Below are positions 22,952 to 33,287 of a stretch of 64,000 nucleotides of DNA, piece after piece. The translations under genes were made by a program, and so were the position numbers. The number at the start of each line of letters is the position of its first letter. The first letter of the stretch is position 1. The notes beneath the pieces are model-generated. The model worked only from the letters and a program-made list of their open reading frames with translations, had not been told where the DNA came from and made no database searches. This stretch comes from Adiantum capillus-veneris (lineage: Eukaryota; Streptophyta; Polypodiopsida; Polypodiales; Pteridaceae). The DNA lies in assembly GCA_014529385.2 (NCBI GenBank), contig CM043942.1, positions 106,130,141 through 106,194,140 on the forward strand. The letters are read 5' to 3'.

Positions 22952-25900
22952 TTAAGAGATCTCTCTCTCATCCTCGCATAACTCAGCATAACTTCCTATA
23001 TCTATATAGAGCTCTCCGTTTAAACACATATCCTCTGTTTCATTTTGTAGCTCCTCTGCATGCACCCCATATAGAGTAGTAGCATCTTGATGCTCGTCTG
23101 GCACCACCGCAGCGGCTTCTGATTGAGCATCTTCTCTGATCTCCTCCATTGATGCCGTTGTGATTGGCACATGGTAGCCTTCATACGTCCTTGCACTACG
23201 AGGGGCTACCTCTATGACGTACCACCAGTTTGATGTAGACTTTGTAGGATGAAATATTACCTGCCAGAGCCACATAACTTACATGAGAGCTTTCGAGCAC
23301 ATAACTTGTAAAAGGGGGATGTTAACTATTTACATACTTACTTGTTCACAATGCTCGGGCAGTACGAAAGTGTCTCTTAGGTCAGTCCATTTCTTAGTAG
23401 AATCCACCTCAAGAAAACCAGACTCTCCTCTACGCACAGTAGCGTTGCGACCCTCCATGATTATCTTGAACCATTGCACGTCGAACAAGTCGACAAAAAA
23501 TCCTCTGTAATCGATCCTCAAAATCTCCTGCAGCGTGCCGAAGTAAGTGAGTTCCGCCACCACAGGATCTGCATCAGACGAACGTCATCGACTAGACTGT
23601 TCAAATTTTGCCATGATTCCACAATCTTGAGTAAAACGCTTTTTGTCGATTCGTTCCACCCTAAAATGTCGACCTTTACACCATGCTGCTGTGTATGACT
23701 TATACTACCACGAACAAAGATTATGAGTGGCCGTTCAAACATTTAGAAATAAAGTCACTAGCTAATCGTACATTGCAAACTTACCTTGGTCGCGCAACCC
23801 CGAGAGTACTCCCACTCTTCCTCAGTCACTTCGTCACCGCATTGTTGTGCGCTTTTCAATTGGTTGTGCAACCATCTTAAGCTCATGAAGGTTGGTAGGC
23901 TCTCCAGAACCGTCGGATAGTGCATTGGTGGTCGTCTTCCCCGCCTCCACTCGATTCGTGCCCTTTGTCGCTCTTGCTTTGCATCCTCATATTGTGAAAT
24001 CCACTTTTGCATCACTGGATTGTGAAGCATGTAAAATCGGTTGATATTAGCCTCTAGATCTTCCGTCATCTTCTTCTCAACACCGAGATTGCACATGACA
24101 ATCCCAGATATGCGCTCATCATCTATGGTTCGCCATAGCGTGTCCCGGGCTTTATCAAATCCGTCTAGCCACTCTACAATGTACACTAGGGACTCTGATA
24201 CCAACCAACCTTCTGCCATGCTACCCTCCGGACGTGCCTTTTGACGCACATATCCCTTAAGCGTTTTCATGAAACGTTCTAAGAAGAACATCCATCTGGA
24301 ATGAACTGTGCCAGCTATTTCCACCTCATCAACTATGTAAACAAGAAGATGCACCAGAATGGTTAGCATGGTAGTAGGAAAATGTTTCTCAAACATGCAC
24401 AGAAGCTCCGCAGCATTTAGTTTGGCGAATGGTATGGAGTCTACGTTGATCTCCTTTTGTGAGATCCATTGCACCAGCTTTGCAAGTTTGTAGATTGTGT
24501 TACGGATGTCGAGAGACAAACATCCCTCAATGGCAACCGGTAAAATAAACTGTAAAGTATGTGCAACAATGATATTAAAGTCCACATTTTATGCAATGAT
24601 ATTAAAGTCCACTATGAACGTACCTGACACATTTTATGCCAATCGTGTGACTTCAAACCGGTAAGCTTTCCTTCTTTAGTAAAACACGTTCGGAGCGAGT
24701 GCATTACGCCAGTGGGGGTCCGCAAAGATCGAATGGTCTCTTTTACTTTGCGTTCTTGGGCTCCTGTGAAAATCCATGGTGCTTTAGGGAGTTTTATCGA
24801 TCCATCAGACGCTGTTTGCGGCCAATATTGCTCCATACGATCCACATTTCTAAGGTCAACTCTGGCTCCCAAAGTATCTTTCTTGCCGGTCAGATGGTCC
24901 CATAGTAGATTACCCACATTCTTGAATATGTGCATTGGATCGAGCAAGTGATTGATCATGAGTCGGGGCCAGTATGGTAACTCGTACCATAGAGATAGTC
25001 TCTTCATCCCTGGAGGCAATCCGTCATCGCACATCTCCTTCTGCTCTAACCATGCTTGTGCAGACATCCTTGGTGGCTCTCTTCCCAAAAAGCCGTCGCG
25101 TAACACATGATTCTCTGGAAGATACGCTTGATGACCTTCGTAGATTTGCTTCTTCAGTGAGGGCGCCCTACGTGCATTCAGTCTAGGTCCACATGTGACA
25201 CATGCTCTGTATCCGCTTGTTTGAAGCCCTGCATGTATACACATGATAATAGATCAACTATGGGAAAAAACAAGATTTACAGTGTCTGAGTGAGGAGTGT
25301 CAATAGATCACCTGAGCATTCTGTTAGCCCGGGATAGTCATGCATGGTCCACATTAGAATGCCTCTGATCAAAGCATTCCGTCGTCATGTGTGTCGGCTC
25401 ATATCCACCACCTCTATGCCAATCCACAATTGTTGTAGCTCTTCCAATAGTGGACGAAGATACACATCCATATTCCCCACTTTATATCGCCCTGGCACAA
25501 TCAAGCTTAGCCATAGGTGCCCCTTCTTCGTAGTCAACCACGGGGGAATGTTGTAGTTGACGATGACAACGGGCCATACACTGTAAGATGTTGATCTTTG
25601 ACCAAATGGATTTACGCCATCCATAGCCAGGCCTAAGCGCAAATTTCGAGCTTCCCTGGCAAAATCCACCATGTTCCATCTATATGTTTCCAGGCTGCGC
25701 AATCTGCAGGAATTCGTAGCACACCATCCGAAGATTTATTCTCCTCATGCCATGATGCTAGGGCGGCCATGGACTTACATTCGAAGAAATGCTTGATGCG
25801 AGGAAGCAGAGGAAAATGTCGCAAAACCTTTTGTGGAATTTTTGTCCCGTGGAGATCTACTCGATATCTTTCGGAATCACATTTCGGACACTTCTCCATG

Positions 25901-26679
25901 TCTATGTATTCCCCTCTGAAAAGAATGCAGTCATTAGGACAAGCGTGGATAGAATTGTAATCCATCCCCAAGTTTCGCAAAATCTTTCTTGCTTCATCTC
26001 GGGAATCTGGCATCACATTGTCAGCTGGTAGTATGTGCTCTTTAAGCAATCTACACAACATAAAAATACGATACAGTCGTGTAAAAATCTATCAGATCAT
26101 TATACATTTAGAGTTTTATTAAAGTAAACTAATTGTAATAGATCACCTGAAAAGCGCTGTGACGCTAGTGTCACTCCATCCAAACTTTGCCTGCATGTTG
26201 AGAAGAACCAGGAGTGCTTTCAATCTAGACATACGTGCTCCATTATACAATGGCGTATCGGCTTCACTTTTCATATCATCATAGATAAGCCTTTCTGAAT
26301 CCATGATCGTCTCGATCATTTCATCAATCTCGGGCTCAAACATTGCCTCGTTGGGAATGTGCTCTGCATGATCATCCCCCGAGCTGTCAGAGGCTACATC
26401 TTGTGGCCTCACATATGCTGCTTGACCAAAGCGCTTGCGAACACGTCTATTGGGTTGCAAGATTGCTGCTTGTTGGCCAGCGTCAGAGTCCGACGAGTTA
26501 TAATTGGCAACAACTTGATCTATAATAGATGGATCGAACTCTCCAAATTCGCGAACGTGCTGCAAAGAAACACGTCTTGTCCGTCGCACAACATACTTGC
26601 ATTGATTACAAGGACATAAGACCCTCGTTGAGAGATAGGTGTTTCGGTTGGACGGTCCCACATCCTCGTCACTACTCAT
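22952..26679 (-). pseudogene. TNP2-type CACTA transposase, six exons, disrupted
   Basis: Exons inferred from splice sites and homology: 26679-26147, 26050-25312, 25228-24624, 24549-23785, 23704-23342 and 23260-22952. The N-terminal part holds CPCNQCKYVVRRTRR. The core contains CPNDCILFRGEY, KCPKCDSERYR, LRLGLAMDGVNPFGQ, WPVVIVNYNIPPW, LDPMHIFKNVGN and LKSHDWHKMCQ, standard TNP2 motifs of the Transposase_21 family. Exon 4 resembles DUF4218 and exons 5-6 DUF4216 (ESGFLEVDSTKKW). Damage seen: a frameshift near 25675, an in-frame TGA at about 25385, and a frameshift near 23580. It would catalyse excision and integration of the element; this copy looks inactive. Confidence 0.85.
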
Positions 26680-26744
26680 AATGAGGATAAAAATCTTATA
26701 ACCTGGACAATAAATTTAATATTCTATTGGCATTCTTCGTCTTA

Positions 26745-26750
<6 letters not shown>

Positions 26751-26807
<57 letters not shown>
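26751..26807 (+). repeat. TC dinucleotide repeat
   Basis: An almost pure (TC)n tract of about 57 bp, 70 bp upstream of the transposase start codon. In plants, CT/GA tracts near transcription starts are common core-promoter features, so this may lie in its promoter or 5' UTR. Confidence 0.9.
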
Positions 26808-26809
<2 letters not shown>

Positions 26810-27241
26810 ACCTCACATTCTCTAGTCATGTCCAATCCCCGCACACCTCGGTCTAGAGGTGCACAGAGATCAGAACCACCGGGTTATAATCTCGTCTTTA
26901 TTGGTCAATAACTATATTTGTGGGTACAAGAAATCTACAGACCCACGTCTACATGATACTGCATGTAGTGGACAAAACCCCTTTGCCTCTTCTCTAGCTG
27001 TAGCACTTCACAGCATCTTAACATCTTTTCACAGTAGATCTTTTCACTGTTCGTCTAACTCTAAACCCTAAACCGTAAGTAATTCTTGCGTGGACTCGAT
27101 CTAACGTAAATAAGCGTAAATCTAAATAAACGTAAATCTAACTAAAAATAAACCTAAATCTAATTTAACATAAGTCTACATCTAACCTAATCTTTAACGT
27201 CTTTTGGGATAGTTTCCTACGACGTTAAAACTCTCTTCTTC

Positions 27242-27242
<1 letters not shown>

Positions 27243-27276
<34 letters not shown>
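27243..27276 (+). repeat. TG dinucleotide repeat
   Basis: A near-perfect (TG)n tract of about 34 bp at the end of the first flanking repeat copy. The matching place in the second copy (27967-27995) has a shorter, impure TG run. Confidence 0.9.
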
Positions 27277-27281
<5 letters not shown>

Positions 27282-27412
27282 ACCTAAATAAACCTAAGTC
27301 TAATCTAATATAACATAAATCTAAATCTAACGTAAATTATGTTATATTAAAAACAAAGAACTAAACTGACAGGGATTATAAGAACCTTAAAACTGATTTA
27401 ACACATAATTTT

Positions 27413-27775
27413 TCACATAACTCGGCAAGAGTTGGCATTCTCATCACTAAAGATGTGAGAGTTAACTTCCGGCGGTGACGCTGCCTCATCTCCATCCACA
27501 TCTGACGATAGCAATTGGCCCTTTAGACCGTTCTTGCTCTTGTTACTAACTTTGAAGTTGCTGTTGAATGGCTAGAGGTTGTCTAGATGGTCATTGTGTC
27601 GGGGATGTAGTGACTCTTGCCGCCCTGAAGATCCACCTTCTTCCCTATCTTCTGAAGACATTTCACCAGTACTTTTGGATCGACGGAGCCCACCATGAGT
27701 GAAGGCAGCAATACCCTATATTCCATTGAGGGCTTTCTTCACCCGCTTCATGCAGGCATCGCAGTCTATGGAGAC
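27413..27775 (-). pseudogene. Captured HIPP-like fragment (heavy-metal-associated domain with CaaX end)
   Basis: The minus strand reads VSIDCDACMKRVKKAL, the metal-binding CxxC loop of an HMA domain (DCDAC codons at 27752-27766). It then reads, in the next frame, VGSVDPKVLVKCLQKIGKKV, the second half of the HMA fold. It returns to the first frame for SNKSKNGLKGQLLSS and ends SCRVM with a TGA (27413-27415). C-R-V-M is a plausible farnesylation CaaX box. This combination defines heavy-metal-associated isoprenylated plant proteins. A TTTAG acceptor stands just before VSIDC, where such genes often have an intron. Two compensating frame changes and stops (TAG near 27727 and 27588) suggest a decayed copy. 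It is not a CACTA gene, so capture by the transposon is likely. Confidence 0.62.
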
Positions 27776-28160
27776 CTAAATCTAATCTAATATAACGTAA
27801 ATCTAAATCTAGCGTAAATAAACGTAAATCTATTTAAAAATAAACCTAAATCTAATCTAATTTAACTTAAATAAACCTAAATCTAATTTAACGTAAGTCT
27901 ACATCTAACCTAATCTTTAACGTCTTTTAGGATAGTTTCCTATGACGTTATAACTCTCTTCTTCTTGTGTGTGTGCGCGTGTGTGGATGTGTGTGCCAAT
28001 AAAAAGAGATAAATGGTATAACCTTTCTATCACCCATGCCAAGTATGATAGATTGGTTATGCCATTTCCCTCTTGAATAATAGGTCTTGAGTTCAACTCC
28101 TCGTCGGCTAGATCTTTAGGTCTTTTAATTTTAATTAGTTTCCTACGACGGTAAATTAGT

Positions 28161-28390
28161 TTCTCTCTCTTTCTCTCTCAATGTGTGTGCGTTTTTTTGT
28201 TTATGCATGTTTTCTCTCTCTTTTCCTCTCTCAATGTGTGCGTTTTTTGTTTATGCATGTTCTCTCTCTCTTTTCCTCTCTCAATGTGTGCGTTTTTTGT
28301 TTATGCATGCTCTCTCTCTCTTTTCCTCTCTCAATGTGTGTGTGCATTCTTTGTTTATGTATGTGTGGGTGCGCTTTTGTTTATGTTTGT
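28161..28390 (+). repeat. Minisatellite with 50-bp unit
   Basis: A unit of TCTCTCTC-TTTTCCTCTC-TCAATGTGTGCG-TTTTTTG-TTTATGCATG is repeated at 50-bp spacing (landmark TCAATGTGTG at 28231, 28281 and 28331), with a variant at 28178 and a degenerate last unit. All three forward frames stay open across it, which produces spurious open frames. Confidence 0.85.
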
Positions 28391-28393
28391 ACT

Positions 28394-28533
28394 CTCTCTC
28401 TCTCTCTCTCTCTCAAAAACACTATGTGTGTGTGTATGTGTGTGTGTGTGAGAGAGAGAGAGGGACAGAGAAAGAGGGGAAGGGAACATGAGAGTGAGGA
28501 GAGGGAAGAAGCATACCTGGCTCTCCTTCCTCT

Positions 28534-28613
<80 letters not shown>
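28394..28613 (+). repeat. Compound microsatellite cluster (TC, TG, GA)
   Basis: TC at 28394-28414, TG at 28425-28450, GA at 28451-28462, TG at 28539-28563 and GA at 28569-28612, separated by short unique sequence. Slippage-prone, located between the minisatellite and the right end of the transposon. Confidence 0.88.
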
Positions 28614-28617
<4 letters not shown>

Positions 28618-28704
28618 CATTACATGCTCCTTGCTTGAGGGCGCCGAAAAACTCATATCTTAGATCTGAGTTTTTAAGCGCTCTCTGTTATTTTTTTAGC
28701 CCAG

Positions 28705-28815
28705 TCGGCGTCGCTATGAGCATCGCTATAAGCGTCGCAAATTTACAAGTAAATTTGCGACGCTCATAGCGACGCCGGGATTATTTTTTTTGAGCGTCGC
28801 TGTGTGAGCGTCGCT
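28705..28815. repeat. Right subterminal repeat block of the CACTA element
   Basis: About seven GCGTCGCT/AGCGACGC units in both orientations. A perfect hairpin, GCGTCGCAAATTTAC-AA-GTAAATTTGCGAC, lies at about 28732-28762. It mirrors the left block at 20895-21116. Confidence 0.85.
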
Positions 28816-28826
28816 AATATGAATAG

Positions 28827-28838
28827 CCTCTTGTAGTG
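28827..28838 (-). repeat. Right terminal inverted repeat of the CACTA element
   Basis: CCTCTTGTAGTG on the plus strand, the complement of the left end. AAT follows at 28839-28841. Confidence 0.93.
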
Positions 28839-28841
28839 AAT

Positions 28842-30751
28842 GTCTACTCTAAATAAGCAAAATCCGGCATAAAAGCACCAGTGATAATGCAGGCACAAAG
28901 AGTATCAACTTAAGACTAGGATAAATAGCTCTCAACTGAGCATTAAGTGCATAACCATACATGCAGGTCATGAGCAAACATTGTGCTAAAAAATGCATCC
29001 CACAAGTAGTGCAACAAATCCGACAACTACGTAAGTCTGCAGCTGTAAGCATGTAGACCTTGTAACCAGTGACTACTTGTAAATTGTATGAAGTAGGCTC
29101 ACAAGAAAAAACAATGCACACCATAAATCTACCTGTAGCCACTACGAGCATACCACAAATCTCACTCCTACAAGAGTGGATACAAGAACACCAATCAATG
29201 TCCGAAGCTGACAAAACCTGTCAAAGTGAGAGTCAAAACTCGATCAGTGTCAAAATGGGAGTAAATTTCAACCACAGGAGCATCAGAGGTGAGTTGTAGA
29301 TATGTAGAAAGCATGGCAAAAATCTAGGGAAGAAAGGGAAGAGTTTCCCTCAAATTTAAGCAAAATCTCAAAAAAATATCATCAAAACCGCATAGACCAT
29401 AAACAGACACTTGGCGTCTCAGTAGCAAATACATATTGGCATACATAAATATCCAAAAGCCAAGCAATTTATCTCATTTCTAAAGGAGTGGATCTATGGA
29501 CAACTACACCTGTCCAAAATCCCTGTATACTTATGAATCTGCCACCTGCGAGCTGCAACTAGCTCAATCTATATCTACATGTGCATACTTAGCAATTAAA
29601 AACTACACAAAATTGCACTAGAAAACTCTCTTAATTAACACACAATGTCATACATGAGCACAATGGTTGTGCCACATAGTCCACACTAGAAAAAGCGCAA
29701 CTTGAGCAAAATACCTACAATCTGGCACTACCTTCGATTGGAAGGCTCATCGATCAAAAATCAACCACATGGATAAGCAACCACCTATTCGCATATAGCA
29801 TACATATCCCTGGGCTTTATGCCCGAGAAAAGTACAATCTGGCTCACAAAATCCCTATGAAGGTCAAGATGTATGCGTCCGGAGCCTTATGTGCTGGATG
29901 TGCGTAGTCAAGGAGACTACGTCGAAGTTGAGTTCTCCAAATGTGTACTAGAGAGGAGAGACTATGCCGCTCTCTCTTGAACCATCTCTTGCTATGTCGA
30001 GACCAGGATGCCAAAGAGAATCTATCTCTCTCTGGTCCAATGCCTGCAGAATGTGTGTGTGCATGCTCACACTCTCGCTTTTCACCGGGAGAGTGTGTGT
30101 AGAAGAGTATATGCCTCCTCCCTCTCTTTCTAATTGAAAGCTCTAAGAGTGTGTGTGTGTGTGGCACGCACATACAATCCTTCTCCTACATTATTTTCTT
30201 TCTATATTCTATTGTGCTACTTGCTAGTCTTTCCAATGCTACTAACACTACTACCTTGCGTTGCATTCCCTTTATTGTGCTATCTATGCAAACTCACATA
30301 CTGTCACCGCAATGCTTCTTTAAGCAATTTCCAATGCTACTTTGTGTCCTTTTAATTTTGCACTACCAATAAGGCAAACAACTCCAACTTTGTTGTGCTT
30401 TTAATGTCTAGTGTTGCCCCTTAGTTCCACAATTCGTCTACTGCTTTCCCTGAACTAGTTGCGAAGCCTTACAAAGTGCTCGATTCACCTTACTCGCTTC
30501 CTTTGATAAAGCCAAGCTCCCCCCGCTGTCGACTGTGGATTTCCTCCTCCTACTTTTGACTCTCCCAATAGCAAAGCCTTAAGGTTCATTGTACCAAACC
30601 TTTTCTCTAAGGCTTTAAGCCTTTCTTCTTTGCTACATTCACACACAAAGAATTTAAAGAGCCCAAAATCTTTGCATATCAAGGTTCCAAGTCCAAGACC
30701 TTAGAACACTCCCAAAGGAGATGCACACATGCCAAGAGGATAGTAATCAAA
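28842..30751 (-). pseudogene. Interior of old copia-like element (gag side), decayed
   Basis: By position this lies between the primer site and LTR at 30752-30996 and the split point made by the CACTA insertion. No domain is clearly readable. The best minus-strand frame (30485-30682) is a short basic peptide containing KEERLKALEKRFGTMNL, compatible with gag but not diagnostic. Assignment rests on the LTR/primer geometry and on the copia protease relic at 15111-15353 in the same orientation. Confidence 0.4.
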
Positions 30752-30763
30752 GCTCTGATACCA
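30752..30763 (-). promoter_or_regulatory. Primer binding site (initiator tRNA-Met) of the old element
   Basis: Plus-strand GCTCTGATACCA is the complement of TGGTATCAGAGC. It stands two bases from the inner LTR end, exactly as in the copia element at 20479-20490. Confidence 0.85.
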
Positions 30764-30765
30764 AT

Positions 30766-30996
30766 TGTTAGTGCATTGGGTGTAAAAGTGGTGCATGGTG
30801 CATGTAGAGTGTGAGGGAGGAGATGTAGGAGACGCACTATGTAGGTGGAGCTATTCACCGGGTATTCACCACTATATGAGAGAGCCCCTTATTATTCTAT
30901 CTAGTAAAAAATAATGTATGTGTATAGATGATGGACGAGCGTACGCCTCTTGACACATCCGGCCAAGGTAAGAGGCACACCACCTTTACCCCAACA
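30766..30996 (-). repeat. 5' LTR of the old copia-like element
   Basis: 231 bp from TGTTAGTGCATTGGG to TTTACCCCAACA in plus orientation (TG...CA). It adjoins the primer site and is similar in size to the younger copia LTRs but unrelated in sequence. No matching 3' LTR was found left of 14870, so that end is lost or rearranged. Confidence 0.75.
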
Positions 30997-31193
30997 ATTC
31001 AATGGTGATAAAGACTATTTCTTAGGACTGTGATTTGGACCTTTTTGGGAGGAAACTAGTAAAGAATAACGTGTGCGTATAGATGATGGACGAGCATACA
31101 CCAGCCAAGGTAAGAGGCACACCACCTTTACCCCAACAATTCAATGGTGATAAAGACTATTTCTTAGGATTGTGCTTTGGACCTTTTTGGAGG
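30903..31193 (+). repeat. Tandem duplication covering LTR end and flank, two copies
   Basis: Copy 1 (about 30903-31049) and copy 2 (about 31050-31193) share AATAA.GTGTG.GTATAGATGATGG, AAGGTAAGAGGCACACC and the flank AATTCAATGGTGATAAAGAC. Copy 2 lacks about 16 bp (CCTCTTGACACATCCG). The unit crosses the LTR border at 30996, so the duplication followed insertion. Confidence 0.85.
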
Positions 31194-31944
31194 AAACTAT
31201 CGAGGGGAGGTTGGACACTTGTTATCCATTAGAGATTCAATCGCGGTAGTCTATGTGATTATTCATTTGGATTTTGTTGCATGTTAAAACTTATTGTGTA
31301 GATAAAATCTATGCATTTAAATACAAATAACTAGTCATGCATTTAGCAATAGACAAGGCCACTTATAATGCATTCCTATATAATGACCTAAGTTTTAGAA
31401 TAATAAAACACTTTCAAAACATCTAAAATACAAAAGTGAAGGTGTAACCGGTGTTTGCAAAAAATTGGGGTGTACTAGTGTATTTCAACTAGCTAAAATT
31501 GCAAAATCTTGGCTGGATTTTGAGCTTGCCTTGAAATATATATATCTATATATATATAAAAAACAAGTTTCAGTGTAGCTATTAACAAATGCTTCAAAAT
31601 TTGACCTAAAAATCAAAATAGTTTTAAACCTGCCCTAATCTTCTTTGGCTAGGAAAATATTTTTGGCAAGCCCCAAGTGCAGCTAAAGAGATGAAAAGCC
31701 TCATGACATTGGAAAGTCAAAAGACTTTGAACTCTCTATGATGTAAAGAGGGTGGCTAACGTGAATGAAATGTCTCCCTTGGTGTTTTCTTCTCCTTTGA
31801 GTTTCCTTGCACCAATGCAAGCTATTAGGATATATAGATAGATGTACCAATTAGGCACAAAATTTGTCATTGAGGTCTTATATCGAGAGTCCTTGATGGC
31901 ATGTAGTTCTATTCTAGGCATGTGTGTTTGAGTGTTCAAAACAA
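31194..31944. other. AT-rich intergenic stretch
   Basis: No coding potential or repeat structure was recognised, apart from a short TATATATC-like tract at 31535-31560. Confidence 0.5.
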
Positions 31945-32428
31945 GGGAAAATTACTAAAATACCCCAGTAATTTCTAGAAATTCCCAAAATACCCCTCAA
32001 ATTTCAAAAATTTCCAATATACCCTTGTATCATTTAGGGATGGATTTGCCCCAATTTTTGCATATAATCTTTATAACAATAAAGTTCTATCTTTAAGTGT
32101 CTTAGGAAAAACTATTCAATCACCAATGAGCTCACAAATAGTGGCATCTATGTCTAAAAATGAGGAACGATTTCATTTTAAGAGCCCACGATACCATGCA
32201 AAATCCTACTTCTATCATCTCCTATTGAGGGAGAACCAATCTTCTTATGAGTTGCAGATAATTAAATTTATCTTTAGATATGTTTGCAAGGTTATTGAGG
32301 GGTATTCTTGAAATTTTGGAAGCATTGAATGGCATTTTGGGAGCTTTTGGTAAAATATGAGGGGTATATTGGGAATTTTTTAGGGGTATTTTGAGAACAA
32401 ATTTTAGGGGTATTTTGGTAATTTTCCC
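31945..32428. mobile_element. Mutator-like MITE (484 bp) with long inverted repeats
   Basis: The left end GGGAAAATTACTAAAATACC and the right end (complement GGGAAAATTACCAAAATACC) form inverted repeats. The homology continues imperfectly for over 80 bp as AAATTCCCAAAATACCCCT-type units. Flanking 9-mers TCAAAACAA (31936-31944) and TACAAACAA (32429-32437) agree at seven of nine positions, consistent with an aged 9-bp Mutator-type duplication. The interior is non-coding. A decayed stretch with similar motifs appears at 6135-6225. Confidence 0.72.
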
Positions 32429-32750
32429 TACAAACAAAGAAGATTGTACGTAAGTAATCAGGAGAGTTGGAAAATACCTCCACAAGGTACATTAGTATAG
32501 AGGAGTGTTCCCTTCCCCCGTTTATAGTGACCTAGTCTAGTATTGAGGTGGCCAATTGCTAGTTTGATTAAACATATTAACATAAAAAACTTGGAAAGGC
32601 TTATCACACTTTTTTATGTTCTCCAAAGTTATGTGTATTTCCTACCTTTATGCGAAATAGATTCGACCAATGTGAAGTATGGTTGCGTTTGGTACAATAG
32701 AAGATTTATGCACAAACCTATCACAAAATAGGTCTTGCAAGGTGGATGTA
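32429..32750. other. Spacer, nothing recognised
   Basis: AT-rich sequence between the MITE and the tandem array, without supported features. Confidence 0.4.
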
Positions 32751-33270
32751 ATGGTTGGTTTCTCCTATATCCACCACGTTGCAATTTGAAACAAAGTGGA
32801 TGGGGTAGGTAGACCTTAGATCTATCACTTAGCCATTCTAACCATGTTTTGGAAGATGGGTGCATTAAAGATCGACCACTTGGCCATTCTAACCAAGCCT
32901 TGAAAGGTGAATGCAATTGTTGGTGTCTCCCAAATTCACCACCTTGCAATTTCAAATTAAGTGTGTGAGTTAGGTAGACCTAGATCCACCACCTGGCCAT
33001 TCTAACCAAGTCTTGGAAGATGGGTGCTTCCAAGACCCAACACTTGGCCACTCTAATCAAGTTTTGGAAGGTGGTTGCAATGGTTGGTGTCTCCTAAATC
33101 CATCAGTTTCCAATTTTGAGCAAGGTGTGTGGGATAGGTAGACCCTAAATCCACCATCTAGCCATTCTAACCAAGTGTTGAATGTGGGTGCATCCAAGAT
33201 CCACCACTTGGCCAATCTAACCAATCCTTGCAAGGTGAATGCAATGGTTGGTTTCTCCTTCATCCACCAC
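32751..33270 (+). repeat. 164-bp tandem repeat, about three units
   Basis: The landmark ATGGTTGGTKTCTCC recurs at 32751, 32916 (variant), 33080 and 33244, a spacing of 164-165 bp. Each unit contains ATCCACCACYTGGCCATTCTAACCAAG-like segments twice, suggesting an older sub-repeat of about 80 bp. The array directly precedes the chromovirus fragment. Confidence 0.85.
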
Positions 33271-33287
33271 CTTGTATAGATTACCAG

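Larger units (their letters stand above)
27150..27970 (+). repeat. Direct repeat of about 100 bp flanking the captured gene fragment
   Basis: The sequence AACCTAAATCTAATTTAAC through TTTAACGTCTTTT, TTCCTACGACGTT and CTCTCTTCTTCTTGTG occurs at 27150-27250 and again at 27874-27970, with few changes. Irregular copies of AAACCTAAATCTAATC fill the surroundings (27100-27350, 27775-27900). The HIPP-like fragment lies between the two long copies. Confidence 0.8.
20872..28838 (-). mobile_element. Complete CACTA (En/Spm, CMC) DNA transposon
   Basis: Both ends are CACTACAAGAGG inverted repeats (20872-20883 and 28827-28838), flanked by identical 3-bp AAT duplications (20869-20871 and 28839-28841), the hallmark of CACTA insertion. 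Subterminal blocks of AGCGACGC/GCGTCGCT repeats lie inside each end. Two minus-strand transposase-type genes fill 21.5-26.7 kb, and a non-transposon gene fragment sits at 27.4-27.8 kb. Length is 7967 bp. The transposase genes carry frameshifts and at least one stop, so the copy is probably immobile unless helped in trans. Confidence 0.95.

Noticed and set aside
26801-27420. Telomere-like repeats (AAACCTAAATCTAATC)
   Set aside because: The units are irregular and do not match the plant telomere TTTAGGG/CCCTAAA in series; better described as a local degenerate repeat in the CACTA element.
28181-28663. Long plus-strand open frames in three overlapping phases
   Set aside because: They are translations of a 50-bp minisatellite and TC/TG/GA repeats, with no domain and no codon preference.
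32751-33270. CRISPR-like array
   Set aside because: Units are contiguous 164-bp tandem copies without spacers, in a plant genome; it is a satellite-type repeat.
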